Shown piece by piece: positions 1 through 46,006 of a stretch of DNA of 64,000 nucleotides; position 1 is the stretch's first letter; each line of letters starts with the position of its first letter. The notes below the pieces were generated by a model. It saw nothing but the letters and a program-made list of their open reading frames with translations. It did not search any database and had not been told where the DNA came from. This stretch comes from Paroedura picta (lineage: Eukaryota; Chordata; Lepidosauria; Squamata; Gekkonidae): the NCBI RefSeq assembly GCF_049243985.1, contig NC_135384.1, forward strand, positions 11,094,501-11,158,500, in the 5' to 3' direction. The translations under genes were made by a program, and so were the position numbers.

Positions 1-236
1 ACCGAGCAGTGATATCAGGGCTCTCTCAGCCTCACCCACCTCACAGGGTGTCTGTTGTGGGGAGAGGAAAGGGAAGGCGACTGTAAGCCACTTTGAGCCT
101 TCTTCGGGTAGGGAAAAGCAGCAAAGCGGCATATAAGAACCAATTCTTCTTCTTCTTCTTCTTCTTCTTCTTCTTCTTCTTCTTCTTCTTCTTCCTCTTC
201 CTCTTCTTCCTCTTCCTCTTCTTCTCCTTCTTCTTG
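1..236 (+). mobile_element. Sauria-type SINE, 3' part with (TTC)n tail
   Basis: GTGTCTGTTGTGGGGAGAGG, CTGTAAGCCACTTTGAGCC and a ~90-bp TTC tail. The tRNA-like 5' part lies left of the window. Confidence 0.85.
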
Positions 237-480
237 GATTGTCCCTTGTTTAATGTCCAGCGAAGGCATATTATATCTTTTATATCGAAATGGAGAAACC
301 AAGAGACCTGATCTGCCAATTCTTATTGAGTGATAAGGATGCCAATGTCACGTTTATTATGGCTGAATTCTTGTCTTCAGCTTTTAAACTTAAACTGAAT
401 GATGCATCCAGACTATCTCTGTTTACTTTGCTAATCTGCTTTATGCCAATAAAGGTATCGTATCGTATTGTATTGTAATA
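237..480 (+). mobile_element. LINE 3' fragment, ATGCCAATAAAGGTA tail family
   Basis: Ends TTTATGCCAATAAAGGTATC with a TCGTATCGTATTG run. The same tail ends elements at 5735-5765, 42162-42182 and, reversed, 8092-8112, so it marks one family. Class not identified. Confidence 0.5.
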
Positions 481-861
481 AAAATTGAAATTTAAAAAAT
501 AATAATAAGGGATCCATTTTTAGGCTGAATATGCTGACTTGGGTGGAAATGCAAACTCTGGGGAAAACGCAGGACGCGGTGTGCAATATTAAGAACAAGA
601 ACAAGCTGTCTCTCGTCAAGCGCCAGGTTTAGGATTATCTGCTCTTCAAACAGCAGTGCTGTTAATAGGTAATATCAGGTAGATCTCTTTTCCCCCCTCT
701 CTGAATAAAAATGTCTTCCCCCTCAAAAGAAATCCCAAAATAATGAGTCCAGTGTGGGATTCAGTGGCAAGGGAGGAAGCAGCACATGCATGGGGGGGGG
801 TGCTGTGAACTGACAGGAAGGAAGATGCAGCGTCACATGCCGGGAGCGCCCATGCGCTCAC

Positions 862-28606
<27,745 letters not shown>

Positions 28607-29951
28607 GGCGCGGGCGGACGGGCGCACGGACGGGACGGGCTCGCCTGCTGCTGCTGCCGCCGCCGCTCTCCGGCTGCGGCTTCTGTCGCCGCCTGCAGCC
28701 TCCGCGCCCCACCTCCCCCGCCCTGGCCGGCTAGCCCGGCCGGGAGCCACCCCCTGGCCGAAATCCCGGCCCCCGACGCGGCGGACGCTTGCAGCTGCAG
28801 TCCCCGCCGGAGCCCGGCCAAGGGCACGTGGAGACGCGACTGCGGCAGCGGCAGCAGCGCCGAGCCAGGGGAGGGAAGGAGGAGGAAGGGAGGGACAAAG
28901 CGGAGGGGGGGGGGGACCGGCCGCGGAGCCTTTGCTGCTGCTGCTGCTGCTGCTGCTGCCGCCGCCGCTCTCCGCCCACTGGTGCCCTTGAGAGGCCAGC
29001 CACGGGTCCCAGCGGCAGGGCTCAGCCGCTGCAATGGGGAGGAGAGCAGTGCCTCTGAGTTTGTGCAGAGTGCGCGTTGCTTCCCCCCCCTCCCGTCCAG
29101 GCGTCGGGCCGCCCCTCCCTCGTGCGGTGAGGATCACCAGGCAGAAGGGTCAGGGTTGGGGGTGCCAGCTCCAGGTTGGGGAGCTCCGGGAGATCTTGGG
29201 GAGGACAGGGTGGGGTCCGCTGCTGTGGAGTCTGGAGGTGATCGTAATCCTGAGGGCCCCACTGCATGGCTGTGGGTCCGAATGGGCCCTCTTGGCCTCC
29301 AGGCAGTCCTGCTGGTTACTTTCCCAGAGAAGTGGGAAGCTTCAAATCACCCATCCGGCTGGGTTTAATTTAAACCCATCCCAGGCACTCTGGAATATTG
29401 GTTAGGCGTCAGTTTCCACTTTGGAATTCTTACATGGTGTCACAGAAACGAACCTGCAACCCAGGGCAATTGGGACCCACAGCTGAGCCGTTTCAGCCGG
29501 CCTGCGGTGCGGGCCTGATTTCCAGGCAGAACTGAGTCCCTCTGCTCCTGGGACCGAGAAACAAACCTCTGTTTTCAGGCTCCAGGAAAGCGGAATGTGA
29601 TTCTGGCTCTTCCCATACAGAAGTTGTTTTTCCCCACTTGGCCTCCTAAACTGGAGGAGACTCTTGTTTTCCTCCCGGCACAACATCTGCCTCTTGGGGT
29701 TATCTGCCACCCAGGTTTCCCCTTACTATGCAGCAAGATTTGGAAAGATCGTCAGTCCTGTTCACACGTGACCGTGAACACACATGCATCCTCTGGCTGG
29801 ATGTGAGCACATCTGTTTGTGAGAAAGAGCTGACACGCGTTCAGTTTTCAAGTGAAATCAAGGACTGGTAGCTTGTAAAATGTGGACTTCATATCACGTC
29901 CATGTGTTGAATGGATCATGGGAATTCCTAAGTAATTCTATGGCCCCAGAA

Positions 29952-30087
29952 CAGGGGTAGTCAAACTGTGGCCCTCCAGATGTCCATGGACTACAATTCC
30001 CAGGAGCCCCTGCCAGCAAATGCTGGCAGGGGCTCCTGGGAATTGTAGTCCATGGACATCTGGAGGGCCGCAGTTTGACTACCCCTG
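29952..30087. mobile_element. Palindromic hAT-type MITE, full length (136 bp)
   Basis: Same family; arms nearly identical. Flanking 8-mers CCCCAGAA and CCCCAGAG differ at one base. Confidence 0.92.
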
Positions 30088-30121
30088 CCCCAGAGGGTCA
30101 AACCAGAAGCAATGGGTTGAA

Positions 30122-30178
30122 ATTAACCGCCCAGAGGCCGTATGGAAGGGCGGTATTAAAATATTAAATAAATAATTC
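30122..30178 (+). mobile_element. LINE 3' end fragment (L2-like)
   Basis: ACCGCCCAGAGGCC, GGGCGGTATTAAA and an AATAAATAA tail, 35 bp beyond a hAT-type MITE. Confidence 0.5.
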
Positions 30179-30206
30179 AAAATAATTTTTGGCTAAACAG
30201 CTGGAA

Positions 30207-30630
30207 GAGGTTCCTGACAGAGCAGTTCCTCAGTGGAACAAGGCTTCCTCGGGATGGGTTGAGTTCTCCTCTGGAGGTTTTTAAGCAGAGGCTGGATAGC
30301 CATCTGACAGAAATGCCGATTCTGTGAACTTAGGCAGATTGTGAGTGCGTGGGCAGAAGGGACTGTGTCGATGCTTGGCTCTTGTGGCCCTTTCTTGCAT
30401 GCCCAGGGAAATGCCAATCGCCAATTTGGCATCAGGAGGCCAATGTCTTCCAGACCAGACTGGCCAGGGAGTCTGTTTTTTGTTTTTTGTTTTGTTTTTT
30501 TTGCAAGGAGGGGTGATCATCTGGGCATGGAATTGGGGGTGCTGTGGGCAGGCAAGGAGTTTTGAATTTCCTGCATTATGCAGGGGGTTGGACTAGATGA
30601 CCCAGGAGGTCCCTTCCAACTCTTTCTAAG
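30207..30630 (+). mobile_element. CR1 LINE 3' region
   Basis: GGAGGTTTTTAAGCAGAGGC, TGGATAGCCATCTG, then GGGGGTTGGACTAGATGACC and AGGTCCCTTCCAACTC; the standard CR1 3' end, with a non-matching stretch in the middle. Confidence 0.75.
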
Positions 30631-32610
30631 TGCACTTTTAAAAGAAAATCAAATATACACAGGTTGTGCATGCATTCACTGTAGCTTTTGAACAGATCTG
30701 TGGTCAAACTGGTATTTAAAATTTATGTTCTGGTGACCCCCTGCAATGGGCTTCCAAGGCAAGTGAGAAGCAGAGGTGGTTGGCCATGACCTTCCCCTGC
30801 AGAGCCTTCCTTAGCCACCTCCCTCCCACCCCAACCCTGCTTAGCTTCTGAGATTTGTCGTGAAGAGCCTGTGCAATGCCGCCTTCCCTCCAGGAGCTTG
30901 CTGGAGATGGAAATAAAGACAATAAACAACTTGCCTAAGTGAGAATCTGAAGCGGCGGGCACCGGTTCCTGAAAGCATATCCTGGAACGAAAATTTGGTT
31001 TGGCTGCGGCAGACATGGAAAGCAACCGCAAGCAGATCTCCTCAGACTCCTCCTCAGGTCTGTTCTTTCTCCCAGGAATGTGTCCATTCTCCGGATCGCC
31101 CTGGAACACAGCTAACCGCTGGAATAAGATTCAAACATTGGGCATTCTTCTTCTTTTTCACAAGACTCTGATGGTCCTCATTGTGAGCAAGGCATACTTT
31201 TGCCTCATGACTGTGTAATCCAGCCGGGATGTATGCAAACCAGTCAAGGGGGGCAATTTACAGGTGAGCCGGCCCCGTTCGGGGTAGAAATCAAAAGCCG
31301 GGCCACACACAGACGCATCCAAACAGACCAGCACTGTGTCAAGGAGCGGAGGAGCCGCGTTCCGCTAGGGTATTTTTGGGATTTTTTGCAGTCCTGGTTT
31401 GATTTCCAGGAAAATCTTTCAAAAAAAAGAAGAAAAAAGGCCAAAATGTTTTCCAACCAAGCTAAGCCTGGAAGGAAAGGCAGGCAGGCAGGCAAGATGG
31501 AGGTTTCCCTACCACAAAAGCTTTCTGGTGGGAGAAGGTCCCCTGTTGCCACTTGAGCAGGCTCCAGATAGTCAGTCCAAAGTACAAATAAGATTGATTC
31601 CCCCCTTCCACAAAAAATAACCCTCACAGGTGAGAGATCCAGCCTGTCAGCCCAGGTGAAAATGTGAAAATCAGCTTCCTTCCACCTACTAGTCCATCTG
31701 GCCCAGCATCCTCTGCTTCATATATTGTCCTGTCAAACATACATGGCTAAGCGGGATCCCTGGTATGAGTGTGCCAGTCATGTTTAAGGATACAGACCCT
31801 CCTCACCTGTCCATTTGCCTCAGCACAGTGCTAAGAGTCTGGTGAACAGGCCAAGTCCTTTCTCCACAGAGTCAGGTTCTTTCCCCACAGTTCCCCTTTC
31901 CTTCCTTCAAGGCTCACCCCCTGTGGCAATAGCACACAGGTCCCCCCCCCCCTTTTCTGGACTCTGTGTGACTTTCCCCTCTCTCACCTGGTGCCAACAT
32001 TCCTCTCCTCTTTGCTAATCCCACCCCTTAAATACCTTTTAGAAGGTATGAAAGACTCCCCCCTCCCTTGAAATACCTTTCCCTGTACCAGCAATCAAGT
32101 GTTCTGGCTCGCCCCCCCCCCCCTCCATCTATGCACTGTGACAAATGCACATAAGTGAGGGTGAGGGTGGGGACAGAGCTCTTGACTCTGTCCCAGCTCC
32201 TCATAAATAGGTAAAATATTTGGGGGGAGGTAAAATATTTTTCATTAAATTATCTCCATTCCACAAAACACCATATATGAAGCTGATTTTTCAAAAACTC
32301 TAAATAACTATTTTATGTACAGATCTTTCAAGTAACTAACTCCAGCTTACAAATGACACAATTCAACATTAGCAACTTCGAAAATTATGCATTACAAGAT
32401 TCAAAGTGGTCATCTGCCTTAACATTTAAACCATAAATGAACTTGCCTTATTAAAAAAAAAAAAACCCTTGAACTATGCGAGGGAGATTGCTTCTGAACA
32501 CTTGTAGAGTGCTTTCTCATGTTCTTTGAGTGACCACAATAAGCCCCTGCAGATTTAGGATTCTCAGGAACGACTTAACCTCAAGGCAGGCTTGAGCCCC
32601 AGAACGGAAA

Positions 32611-38559
<5,949 letters not shown>

Positions 38560-39194
38560 CTCCTGGAAAGCAAAGCAGGTGCCCACCCAGCATGGGAGCA
38601 AAGCAATAGAAGAAAAGGGTATCACACTGGAAGGCCCAGTAACCTTGGACTGGCAGCCTAAGGTCTCAGGCACAGTTGACAGAACCCATGTAAATCTTAT
38701 GTGGACTGTCAACAGAGTGGGTCTAGGAATTTCATGTTGGGAACTTGATTCCCTGATGTGAGCAGGCCCAATTCCAATCAGGATTGTGTGGCAGGTGTGG
38801 CGGTGGGGAATTAGGCCTCCCTCTGAGATGATTGCCTAGCTTGAAATACCCCAAAAGAGCTGCTATTTGTTCCAGACTGTATCCAGTCAGGGCACTGTCA
38901 CAAATAAGAGAGACTGAAGCCTCCTCTCCCCATGCACCATTGTTCTGACCCAGTGAGAGCCTCTTCGTGTCTGAGAATCAAGTTCCCTGAACACTCGGCC
39001 CATGTCTGATTGAAAGGCATGGAGCTTTGTAATGCATGAACCAGCCCGTATATACCACTACCTGGTTACATCTCTCTGACCAAAGACGGAACTGAAAGGA
39101 GACCAACCACAGAAGCTTCTCTGCGCCAATCAGCTGGGGCAAATAAGCAGATACTCCCTGACTCCAGAAAAGCTTTCGGAATGGGATCGCCCAA

Positions 39195-39352
39195 TCTGTA
39201 GGGATGCCAGTGGAATTAAATCTCCAGGCGTCCCCTGGAGAAAATGGCATGGCATTCTACTCCACTGAGGTCCCTCCCCCACCCCAAGTCCCACCCACTC
39301 TTGGCTCCATCCTCAAGGTATTTCCCAACCCAGAACCGGCAACCCAATAGTC
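39195..39352 (-). mobile_element. GGGTTGCCAGCTC-ended MITE, partial
   Basis: CCCTGGAGAAAATGGCATGG, CACTGAGGTCCCTCCCCC, AACCGGCAACCCA. Confidence 0.6.
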
Positions 39353-39559
39353 TGAGCATTGAGAAGACTTGATTCTGCTAAGCAGCTGGTTGCCTTCCTC
39401 CTGTTCACCCTGCACAGCAGCTGACTTACTCGGCAGCTCAATGACTATTTATAAGAGCGAAACACGGGATGGGAAACACACTTGTGAGAGGCAGCCCGGA
39501 AGGGAAACGTACTGGGTTCTTTCAGGGTGTAACACGACAAAGTATTGCAGGTCATATGG

Positions 39560-39720
39560 CGGCTGGGGGGTCTCCAGGGATGACAGCTGATCTCCAGGTG
39601 ACAGAGGGTTCAAAGGCCGCTTTGGAAGGTGAGCTCTATAGCATTGAAGTTTCTTCCCTGTTCAAACCTCACCCTCCTCAGGCTACATCTCCAAAATCTC
39701 TAGGTTGCCAGATCCCTAGC
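39560..39720 (-). mobile_element. GGGTTGCCAGCTC-ended MITE, partial
   Basis: ACAGCTGATCTCCAGGTGAC to CTCTAGGTTGCCAGATCCC; ends rearranged. Confidence 0.45.
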
Positions 39721-39959
39721 CCGATAAATTCTGGGAGATATGAACCGGGGCCTGCATGATCTAGCTGATGGCCTTCTGGCAGGTCTTAATTCTGTAAGGA
39801 GTTCATGCGTGGAAGCCATGATTCATAGCACTCATATGCGCTATGGGGCAGAATGGATGAGCCCCAGAATGCGACTTGGAGACCCTGCATGGGAATAAAA
39901 TGGCAAAACTATGGGTGATCAAGCCCCAGTGCTTACTATGTTGTGTGAATGATAGGGTT

Positions 39960-40033
39960 GTGAGTGTCCTGCATAGTGCAGGGGGTTGGACTAGATGACC
40001 CATGAGGTCCCTTCCAACTCTATGATTCTATGT
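39960..40033 (+). mobile_element. CR1 LINE 3' end, short
   Basis: CAGGGGGTTGGACTAGATG, CCCTTCCAACTCTATGATTC; plus orientation. Confidence 0.75.
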
Positions 40034-41130
40034 GATGGAGACCACAGTGGCCTTCATGGGATGGATGACGCTACACATACACACACTCCAAAGCCGTGCA
40101 CTCACCTGTGCAAAAAAGTCACTCCCTGGGATGTGCAGAGAGCAGCAGAGGAGGTAGCAGTAAGGTCACAGGGACAGGTGGGAAGATGTGCTCACGGGCC
40201 TAAGGAGAGCAGACCTGAGTCTTCCGCCTCATTCACTGACTTGAAGCTCAGTATTCCCGTTGCCTCTCCTGAAGACCTGAAATGGACGGTCTCTCCATCT
40301 TCACAAGAGGCGTATCAAAAACAGGAGCCTGAAAGCAAATCATTAACAGACGGCCCGACACAAAGTCCATTGAGCCTTCCCTGAGCTTGGCTTAAAAAAA
40401 AAGAAAGAAAGGAAAAAAAGAAGCATGTGTGGGTGGAAATAATGTGAATCAGATGTTATGACTCTCATTTAAGGACAAGCTTTGTGGTGTGTGTGTGTGT
40501 GTGTGTTGTTTTGCCTTTCCCTCTATGGCTAAAAGCTTGTGTTTTTGTTCCTGCCACCCACTTACCCCCTGCCTGCTATGTTAAAACGTACAAACCACCC
40601 TCGCCACATAGATTTTCCTTCACCAAAGCTCCTTGTTTATGGGTTTTTACATTTAAAAAAAACAAACCCTTTTCTTGCTTTTACTGTACATAGCCCTGCT
40701 GCTCTGGGTTCCACACACAACGTGGGCTATAATTTGTTGGCAGGACAGCACAGCCCGTGCCCCAGAACCCACATGTTCCCATCTTCCTCTTTGTGCCAAG
40801 TTAAGAGGATCTCCTCAGCGGGTGCTCTCAGCTTGTCACGTGGAAGCTGACTGGTCCACCTCACCCCTTCACCCTGACCACTACCCTCCACGAGGAGTGT
40901 GTGATTTTCCCATGGCTGCTGTGGTGCGTTGTGAGTGGTCACTTCTGAACCTATAATGTGGAAAGCGAGAGGTTATGAAGGTGTGTTGGGGCTAGGGTCC
41001 TCAGTTCTGATTTGAGAAAGACCTAGAGATTTGGGGGGGTTGGAGGGTGAGGAGGGGGGTGCTTGGGGAGGGGAGAGACTTTAAAAGGGTATAAAGAGTC
41101 CATCTACCAAGACAGCCAGGACATCCAGGT

Positions 41131-41266
41131 CCGGGGTAGTCAACCTGTGGTCCTCCAGATGTCCATGGACTACAATTCCCATGAGCCCCTGCCAGAAAAC
41201 GCTGGCAGGGGCTCATGGGAATTGAAGTTCATGGACATCTGGAGGACCACAGGTTGACTACCCCTG
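41131..41266. mobile_element. Palindromic hAT-type MITE, full length (136 bp), variant arm
   Basis: Same length, arms with the variant CAACCTGTGGTCCTCC in both halves. Flanks ATCCAGGT and CTCCAGGT match 7 of 8. Confidence 0.9.
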
Positions 41267-41754
41267 CTCCAGGTGATCTCTCTCACCTGAAGATAAGTTA
41301 CAATAGCAGATCTTCAGCCACCATTTGGGAGTCGACAACCAGGACGTGCCACTGGTAACTAAACTTATTTCATTAACGCTATTTCCTTACTCTATTTATC
41401 ACATGGGCATCCCCCAAACTTCATCACAAGTTTTCACAACTTAGCTGCAAACAACTACTTTAGTATTTAATTCCCAAACTGTTTAATGACTATCATTACG
41501 CAAGACACATTCTTAGGAAAAAGCTCTCCTCCTCCAAAACGGGATGTATTTTTAGAAGATGGCTATTTTCAGCTTGGACTGTGGAATTCTTCACGGCTTG
41601 CTATAAGGAGACTAACAAAGCTTGTTACACCTTAGGAAAAGGCTTCCCTTTAGAGGGTGTCCCCCTCCAATGAACTCTTAAAGGACCATATTGAGCAGAC
41701 AGAAGCTTTATAAAGGAAGGTATTCATGAGGAGAATCTGGTTTCCAACAGGTTG

Positions 41755-41955
41755 GCATTGTAGATTTGACACCCTCCAGGTGAAACCTGGGGATCCCTCG
41801 GACTTACAGCTCATTTCCAGACTACAGAGATCAATTCCTCTAGAGAAAATGGCAGTATGGGAGGCTGAACTTTATATAAGCACTATACCCCACTGATGTC
41901 CCTGTCTTCCCCAGGATCCATCTCTAGTCTTCAGGAGTTCCCCAACCTGGATCTC
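41755..41955 (-). mobile_element. GGGTTGCCAGCTC-ended MITE
   Basis: TTGACACCCTCCAGGTGAAA, GACTACAGAGATCAATTCC, TCTAGAGAAAATGGCAG, CACTGATGTCCCTGTC. Confidence 0.55.
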
Positions 41956-42029
41956 TCAATCCTATTCCCCATCTCCCAGGAGACCTGGCCACCTTATGCA
42001 TTTGGAGTTACTGGATACTCTTTTGATAA

Positions 42030-42200
42030 TATCTGTGATTCTCCGTTTATTTTTCAGTGTCACTTGCAAATGCTTACACATGATGCTTTGATGCTATTTT
42101 ACTACACACCTATTATATGTTCCCACACCATTTTTATTTTGTTTGCTTATATATTTCCTTCTTTATGCCAATAAAGGTACTCTATATTTTATTCTATTTT
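42030..42200 (+). mobile_element. LINE 3' fragment, ATGCCAATAAAGGTA tail family
   Basis: TTCTTTATGCCAATAAAGG then TACTCTATATTTTATTC. Confidence 0.45.
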
Positions 42201-42287
42201 AGCACATGCCCCTCTGTGCAATGGTGTTTGCATATGTGCACCCATCATCTGAAAACAAACCCTGCTGTTTCACTCCCCCCTTCAGAA

Positions 42288-42722
42288 GTATGCATTCACA
42301 ACCAGCTAAGGATCCCTGGCCCTAAAGAAGCCCGCCTGGCCTCGACCAGGGCCAGAGCCTTCTCTGTCCTGGCCCCCACCTGGTGGAACGAGCTCCCGGA
42401 GGAGATCAGGGCCCTCATGGAGCAAAACCAGTTCCGCAGGGCCTGCAAAAGGGAGCTCTTCCACCAGGCATTTGGTTGAGACTGGGCGTAACCAACAGCA
42501 AATAAAGGGCCCCTGATCCCTCCTTCCCAGAAATCCATCAGGGCACTCTGCTCCTGGACCCGTTGCACTGTTCCCGTTGTTACAATTATGAGTTAATAGT
42601 ATTAATGTTATGGTTATCTATACGTTATGGATTGTTTCTTGGATTGTTTCCTACATTTGATGTAAACCGCCCTGAGCCTCCGGTATATGAATATAATAAA
42701 TAAACAAACAGACAAATAAATA
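42288..42722 (+). mobile_element. L2-clade LINE, 3' fragment
   Basis: Encodes the last ~55 residues of the L2 ORF (GPKEARLASTRARAFSV, WWNELPEEIRAL, CKRELFHQAFG, stop), then the 3' UTR (ACCGCCCTGAGCCTCCGG) and an AATAAA-type tail. Strong similarity to the copy at 37.5 kb shows one family. Confidence 0.9.
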
Positions 42723-43057
42723 AATGGGGGGCCTGCAAGGACTCATGGGGGAGGCATCTCCTTTTTCCTCCCCTGCTATTTCTTTCCCTTCCTTGAAAGC
42801 TTCCATAGCCTTTGCTGTTTCCTGCTTCTGTTTTTCTTTCCAATCCACCAGCCAACCTCGCTTTGCCTGCTCCCCACCTGCTTTCCCTCCTTCCCTGAAA
42901 AGAATGGTGGTTTAGTTACATGGGGTTGGCTGCTGGGCTGGGCTGAGCTGGGCCAAGCTGCACAGTGTTGGATTCTGGGCCATGAGGAACCTGCAAGGAT
43001 ACGTGGGGGGATACCTCCCTTTCCTCTGCATCCCCCCCCTCTCCACATACTTACCTT

Positions 43058-43265
43058 TCCCTAAGGTAAAGGTATCCCCTGTGCAAGCACCGAGTCATGT
43101 CTGACCCTTGGGGTGACGCCCTCCAGCGTTTTCATGGCAGACTCAATACGGGGTGGTTTGCCAGTGCTTTCCCCAGTCATTACCGTTTACCCCCGAGTAA
43201 ACTGGGTACTCATTTTACCGACCTCGGAAGGATGGAAGGCTGAGTCAACCTAGCTTTTAGCTAAT
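43058..43265. mobile_element. Interspersed repeat, GGTATCCCCTGTGCAAGCAC family
   Basis: AGGTAAAGGTATCCCCTGTG, GGTTTGCCAGTGCTTTCCC and CGGAAGGATGGAAGGCTGAG form a block that I recall from many squamate sequences; class not certain. A related scrap (GATTTGCCATTGCCTGCCTC) is at 17195-17225. Confidence 0.5.
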
Positions 43266-43277
43266 TCCCAGCCATAT

Positions 43278-43497
43278 TTGCTTTGTTATATCACATCTTT
43301 CTTCCAATGAGGACCCAAAGCTACTGAGACCATTCTCTGCTCTTCCATTTTATCCTCTCCAAAACGTGTGGGGTGGGTTAAGCTGAGAGTTGTGAGTGGC
43401 CCAAGGTCACCCAGCAAGATTCCACGGTAGAGTAAGGGCTTGAACCTGGGTCTCAATGATCCATCTGAAACTCTAACCGCTACGCCACATCAAACTG
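43278..43497 (-). mobile_element. tRNA-derived SINE, full length
   Basis: Minus strand: GTGGCGTAGCGGTTAGAG, CCCAGGTTCAAGCCC, GGTGACCTTGGGCC. Confidence 0.75.
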
Positions 43498-44986
43498 GTG
43501 TTCATGGTTGCTGAGCAACGGCCACTGAAGGCATTAATTTCTTAAAGCTGCAGGCCTTGCTTCTATAATTTTCAGGGGTAGCCCCCTCCCCTCATTTGGG
43601 GGATGATTTCCGATTTTTCTGCAACCCTACAGCTTTTCTCAGGTTCGTAAAAAGATCTGTTTTGCCCGTTCATAGCTCCAATCTCTAGATTTAAGTAGCC
43701 ACAATACAATGCTATTAAGGTGTATGCAGATTTAGATAAAGGATCATTGAATTAAAACATCCACATGATTTAGGTTTCTTTAAGCTGGTTACAGCGTACT
43801 TCGCAACCGTCACCACGGAAAACAAAACGGCCATTGCCTGTTTCTATAAATAAGCAAGTATCCAGGTGACCAGGTAAGATGCTTGTTACCATGCCACCAG
43901 CGTAAAGACTTTACCCAGAGGCCAAGAAGATGTCTTCTCCTCCGCTTAAATAAAGTAGGAATATAGTATCTTTAAAACGAAAATAATTTCCATAGTGCAA
44001 GGCTTAATCACGCAAAGCAGGGGTAATAATTACAAAACCTTTATCCTGAAGTGCACATTAAAGGTTTTTACTATTAATTGTATCCCAAAAGGAAGGGGCG
44101 GGAACAAAAGATCCTCTGTGCTTACTCTGTTACGCCTGCACATTGTGCAAAACATTGGGAGGCCAAGGAACACCTACATGGCTTATTTTTAAAAAAATCA
44201 AGTACACCTATGCGCCGTAGGCAAACTCTTGTGCTGCAGAGTGGCTGCTTTAAGTCGGTAATGCATCAGGAAGCGCCAGTCGCATTGTGGTTTAAAATGA
44301 GAACAACAAAAGGCTCTTCAGCTAGCACGTAAAGATGCCTTGGAAGAAATGCTCTTTTTAGACCTGAAATGTGTCTACTTGCGGCTCAAGTGTTGGATGG
44401 CGATGTTGGGGGGTGGGTGAGTGCAGGAAAACCTCCTGCCTGTGCCTTTAAGAGGAGTTAAATCACACCAGTTCAATGGAAACACCATAATTCTAAGTAG
44501 AATGCTTTGGAATACCAATGGCCACGAAGCAAGTAACAGAGGGCTTTTAGCTTCTGGGCCTGCTTCCCAAAAGCACCTGACATGCTACTGTGGGAAACAA
44601 GACGCTGAACTTAGATGGATGTTTAGTCAGATGCTGCAAGGCAATTCTGTGGTAGAGGGGACGGTCACTGCTTTTCTCCTGTTGCCCCAATAAGGGCAAC
44701 CTCTTTTACTCCACTGCAATTGAAGGCAAGGAATTGAGCACATTTTTCCCCACCAACCTCTCTGAATACTGTGCTAATGAATGCGTACAAATTTGGATGT
44801 GTACAGTTGGGAAATGGACAGTTCTGGGCTCAGTGACTGAATTTTATGCCTTCAGGGCAGTCCACTGGCTGATAATGGCCACTCCCAGTTGCCAGATTTT
44901 CAATTGGTGGAAAAATGCAGATCCTGAAATCACTCTACAGCAAACATATCTGCAAAACACACAGATCAGGCCCCTTCAAGCAACGA

Positions 44987-44992
44987 TTTATT
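44987..44992 (-). terminator. Polyadenylation signal AATAAA of the zinc-finger gene
   Basis: AATAAA on the minus strand about 200 nt after the stop codon, a normal distance for a 3' UTR. Confidence 0.5.
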
Positions 44993-45190
44993 ACAAAGCA
45001 CGGGCGAGCGTGAGGAGCGAAACAAAAAGGTGAACACATTTTAAGTGCGTTTGTACACAGTGCACACGCAGCAGAGCGGGACCGCCTATCGGTGGGTGTG
45101 CAAAGGGCATGCATGTGGCACTTTCCGTCGGTCACAGTGCACACGCAGGACCAGCTGAGAACCGCCAAGAAACTGGCGCCCAAGCCACTC

Positions 45191-46006
45191 CTATCCGTCC
45201 CGGTGTATCCGCTGGTGCTGCAGCAGGTTCGAGGGATGTGCAAAGCCCTTCTGGCACACGGGGCACTTGTAGGGGGTCTCCCCCGTGTGCACCTTCTCGT
45301 GCACCGTCAGGTAAGCCAGGTCTTTGAAAAGCTTGCCGCAGTGCTGGCACCGGTGCGGCCGCTCGGAACTGTGGACCCGCTGGTGCTGCAGGAGGAGCGA
45401 GGGCCGGGCAAAGGCCTTGCCGCATGCTTGGCAGGCGTAGGGGCGCTCGCCGGTGTGCGATCGGGTGTGGATGGCCAGGTAGGACGACTGCTTGAAAGCT
45501 TTGCCGCAGGTCGGGCAGGCGAAGGGCCGCTCCCCGGTGTGCACCCGCTCGTGCGAGGCCAAGGCGTTGGACTGCTTGAAAGCCTTGCCGCAGAGGGCGC
45601 AGGCGAAGGGCCGGTCGCCGGTGTGCACCCGCTCGTGGACCCGCAGGCTGTGTCCGTACGCAAAGCGCTTGCCGCACACGCCGCACACGTGGGGCTTGTC
45701 GTCGCAGTGCTGCCGCTGGTGCAGGAGGAGGGCCCCCGCCGCCGCGAAGCCCTTCCCGCAGGCCGCGCAGGCGAAGGGCCGCTCGGCGCAGTGCGTGAGC
45801 GTGTGCCGCTGCAGCTCGTAGGGCGTCTTGAAGCGCTTGGCGCAGGCCACGCAGCGGTGGGGCCGCTCGCCCGAGTGGATGCGGCGGTGCTCGGCCAGGT
45901 TGGACGCTCGCTTGAAGCGCTTCCCGCACAGCTCGCAGCGGTGGGGGCGCTCTTCCGTGTGCACGAGGGCGTGGCTCTTGTAGTCCGAGTGGCGCTTGAA
46001 CGAGGC
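45191..46006 (-). CDS. Zinc-finger gene last coding exon (rest of finger 2 and fingers 3-11)
   Basis: Acceptor GGTTCTTCAG, then ASFKRHSDYKSHALVH completing finger 2 and nine more fingers, ending QHQRIHRDG and TAG. All Cys and His positions are intact. Third-codon GC is high, which explains the long antisense frames. Confidence 0.95.
   Translation of the reverse strand, partial: ASFKRHSDYKSHALVHTEERPHRCELCGKRFKRASNLAEHRRIHSGERPHRCVACAKRFKTPYELQRHTLTHCAERPFACAACGKGFAAAGALLLHQRQHCDDKPHVCGVCGKRFAYGHSLRVHERVHTGDRPFACALCGKAFKQSNALASHERVHTGERPFACPTCGKAFKQSSYLAIHTRSHTGERPYACQACGKAFARPSLLLQHQRVHSSERPHRCQHCGKLFKDLAYLTVHEKVHTGETPYKCPVCQKGFAHPSNLLQHQRIHRDG

Larger units (their letters stand above)
29161..32610. 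other. Intergenic: ARHGEF40 promoter to sulfotransferase 3' end
   Basis: Contains a hAT MITE, an L2 tail and a CR1 3' region; 30.65-32.6 kb shows no repeat or gene I can name. The sulfotransferase 3' UTR should occupy the right end. Confidence 0.6.
38563..44986. other. Intergenic: upstream of the sulfotransferase to the zinc-finger 3' end
   Basis: Repeats at 39.2, 39.6, 40.0, 41.1, 41.8, 42.1, 42.3, 43.1 and 43.3 kb; 40.05-41.0 and 43.5-44.98 kb hold nothing I recognise. The untranslated first exon of the sulfotransferase may lie here. Confidence 0.6.
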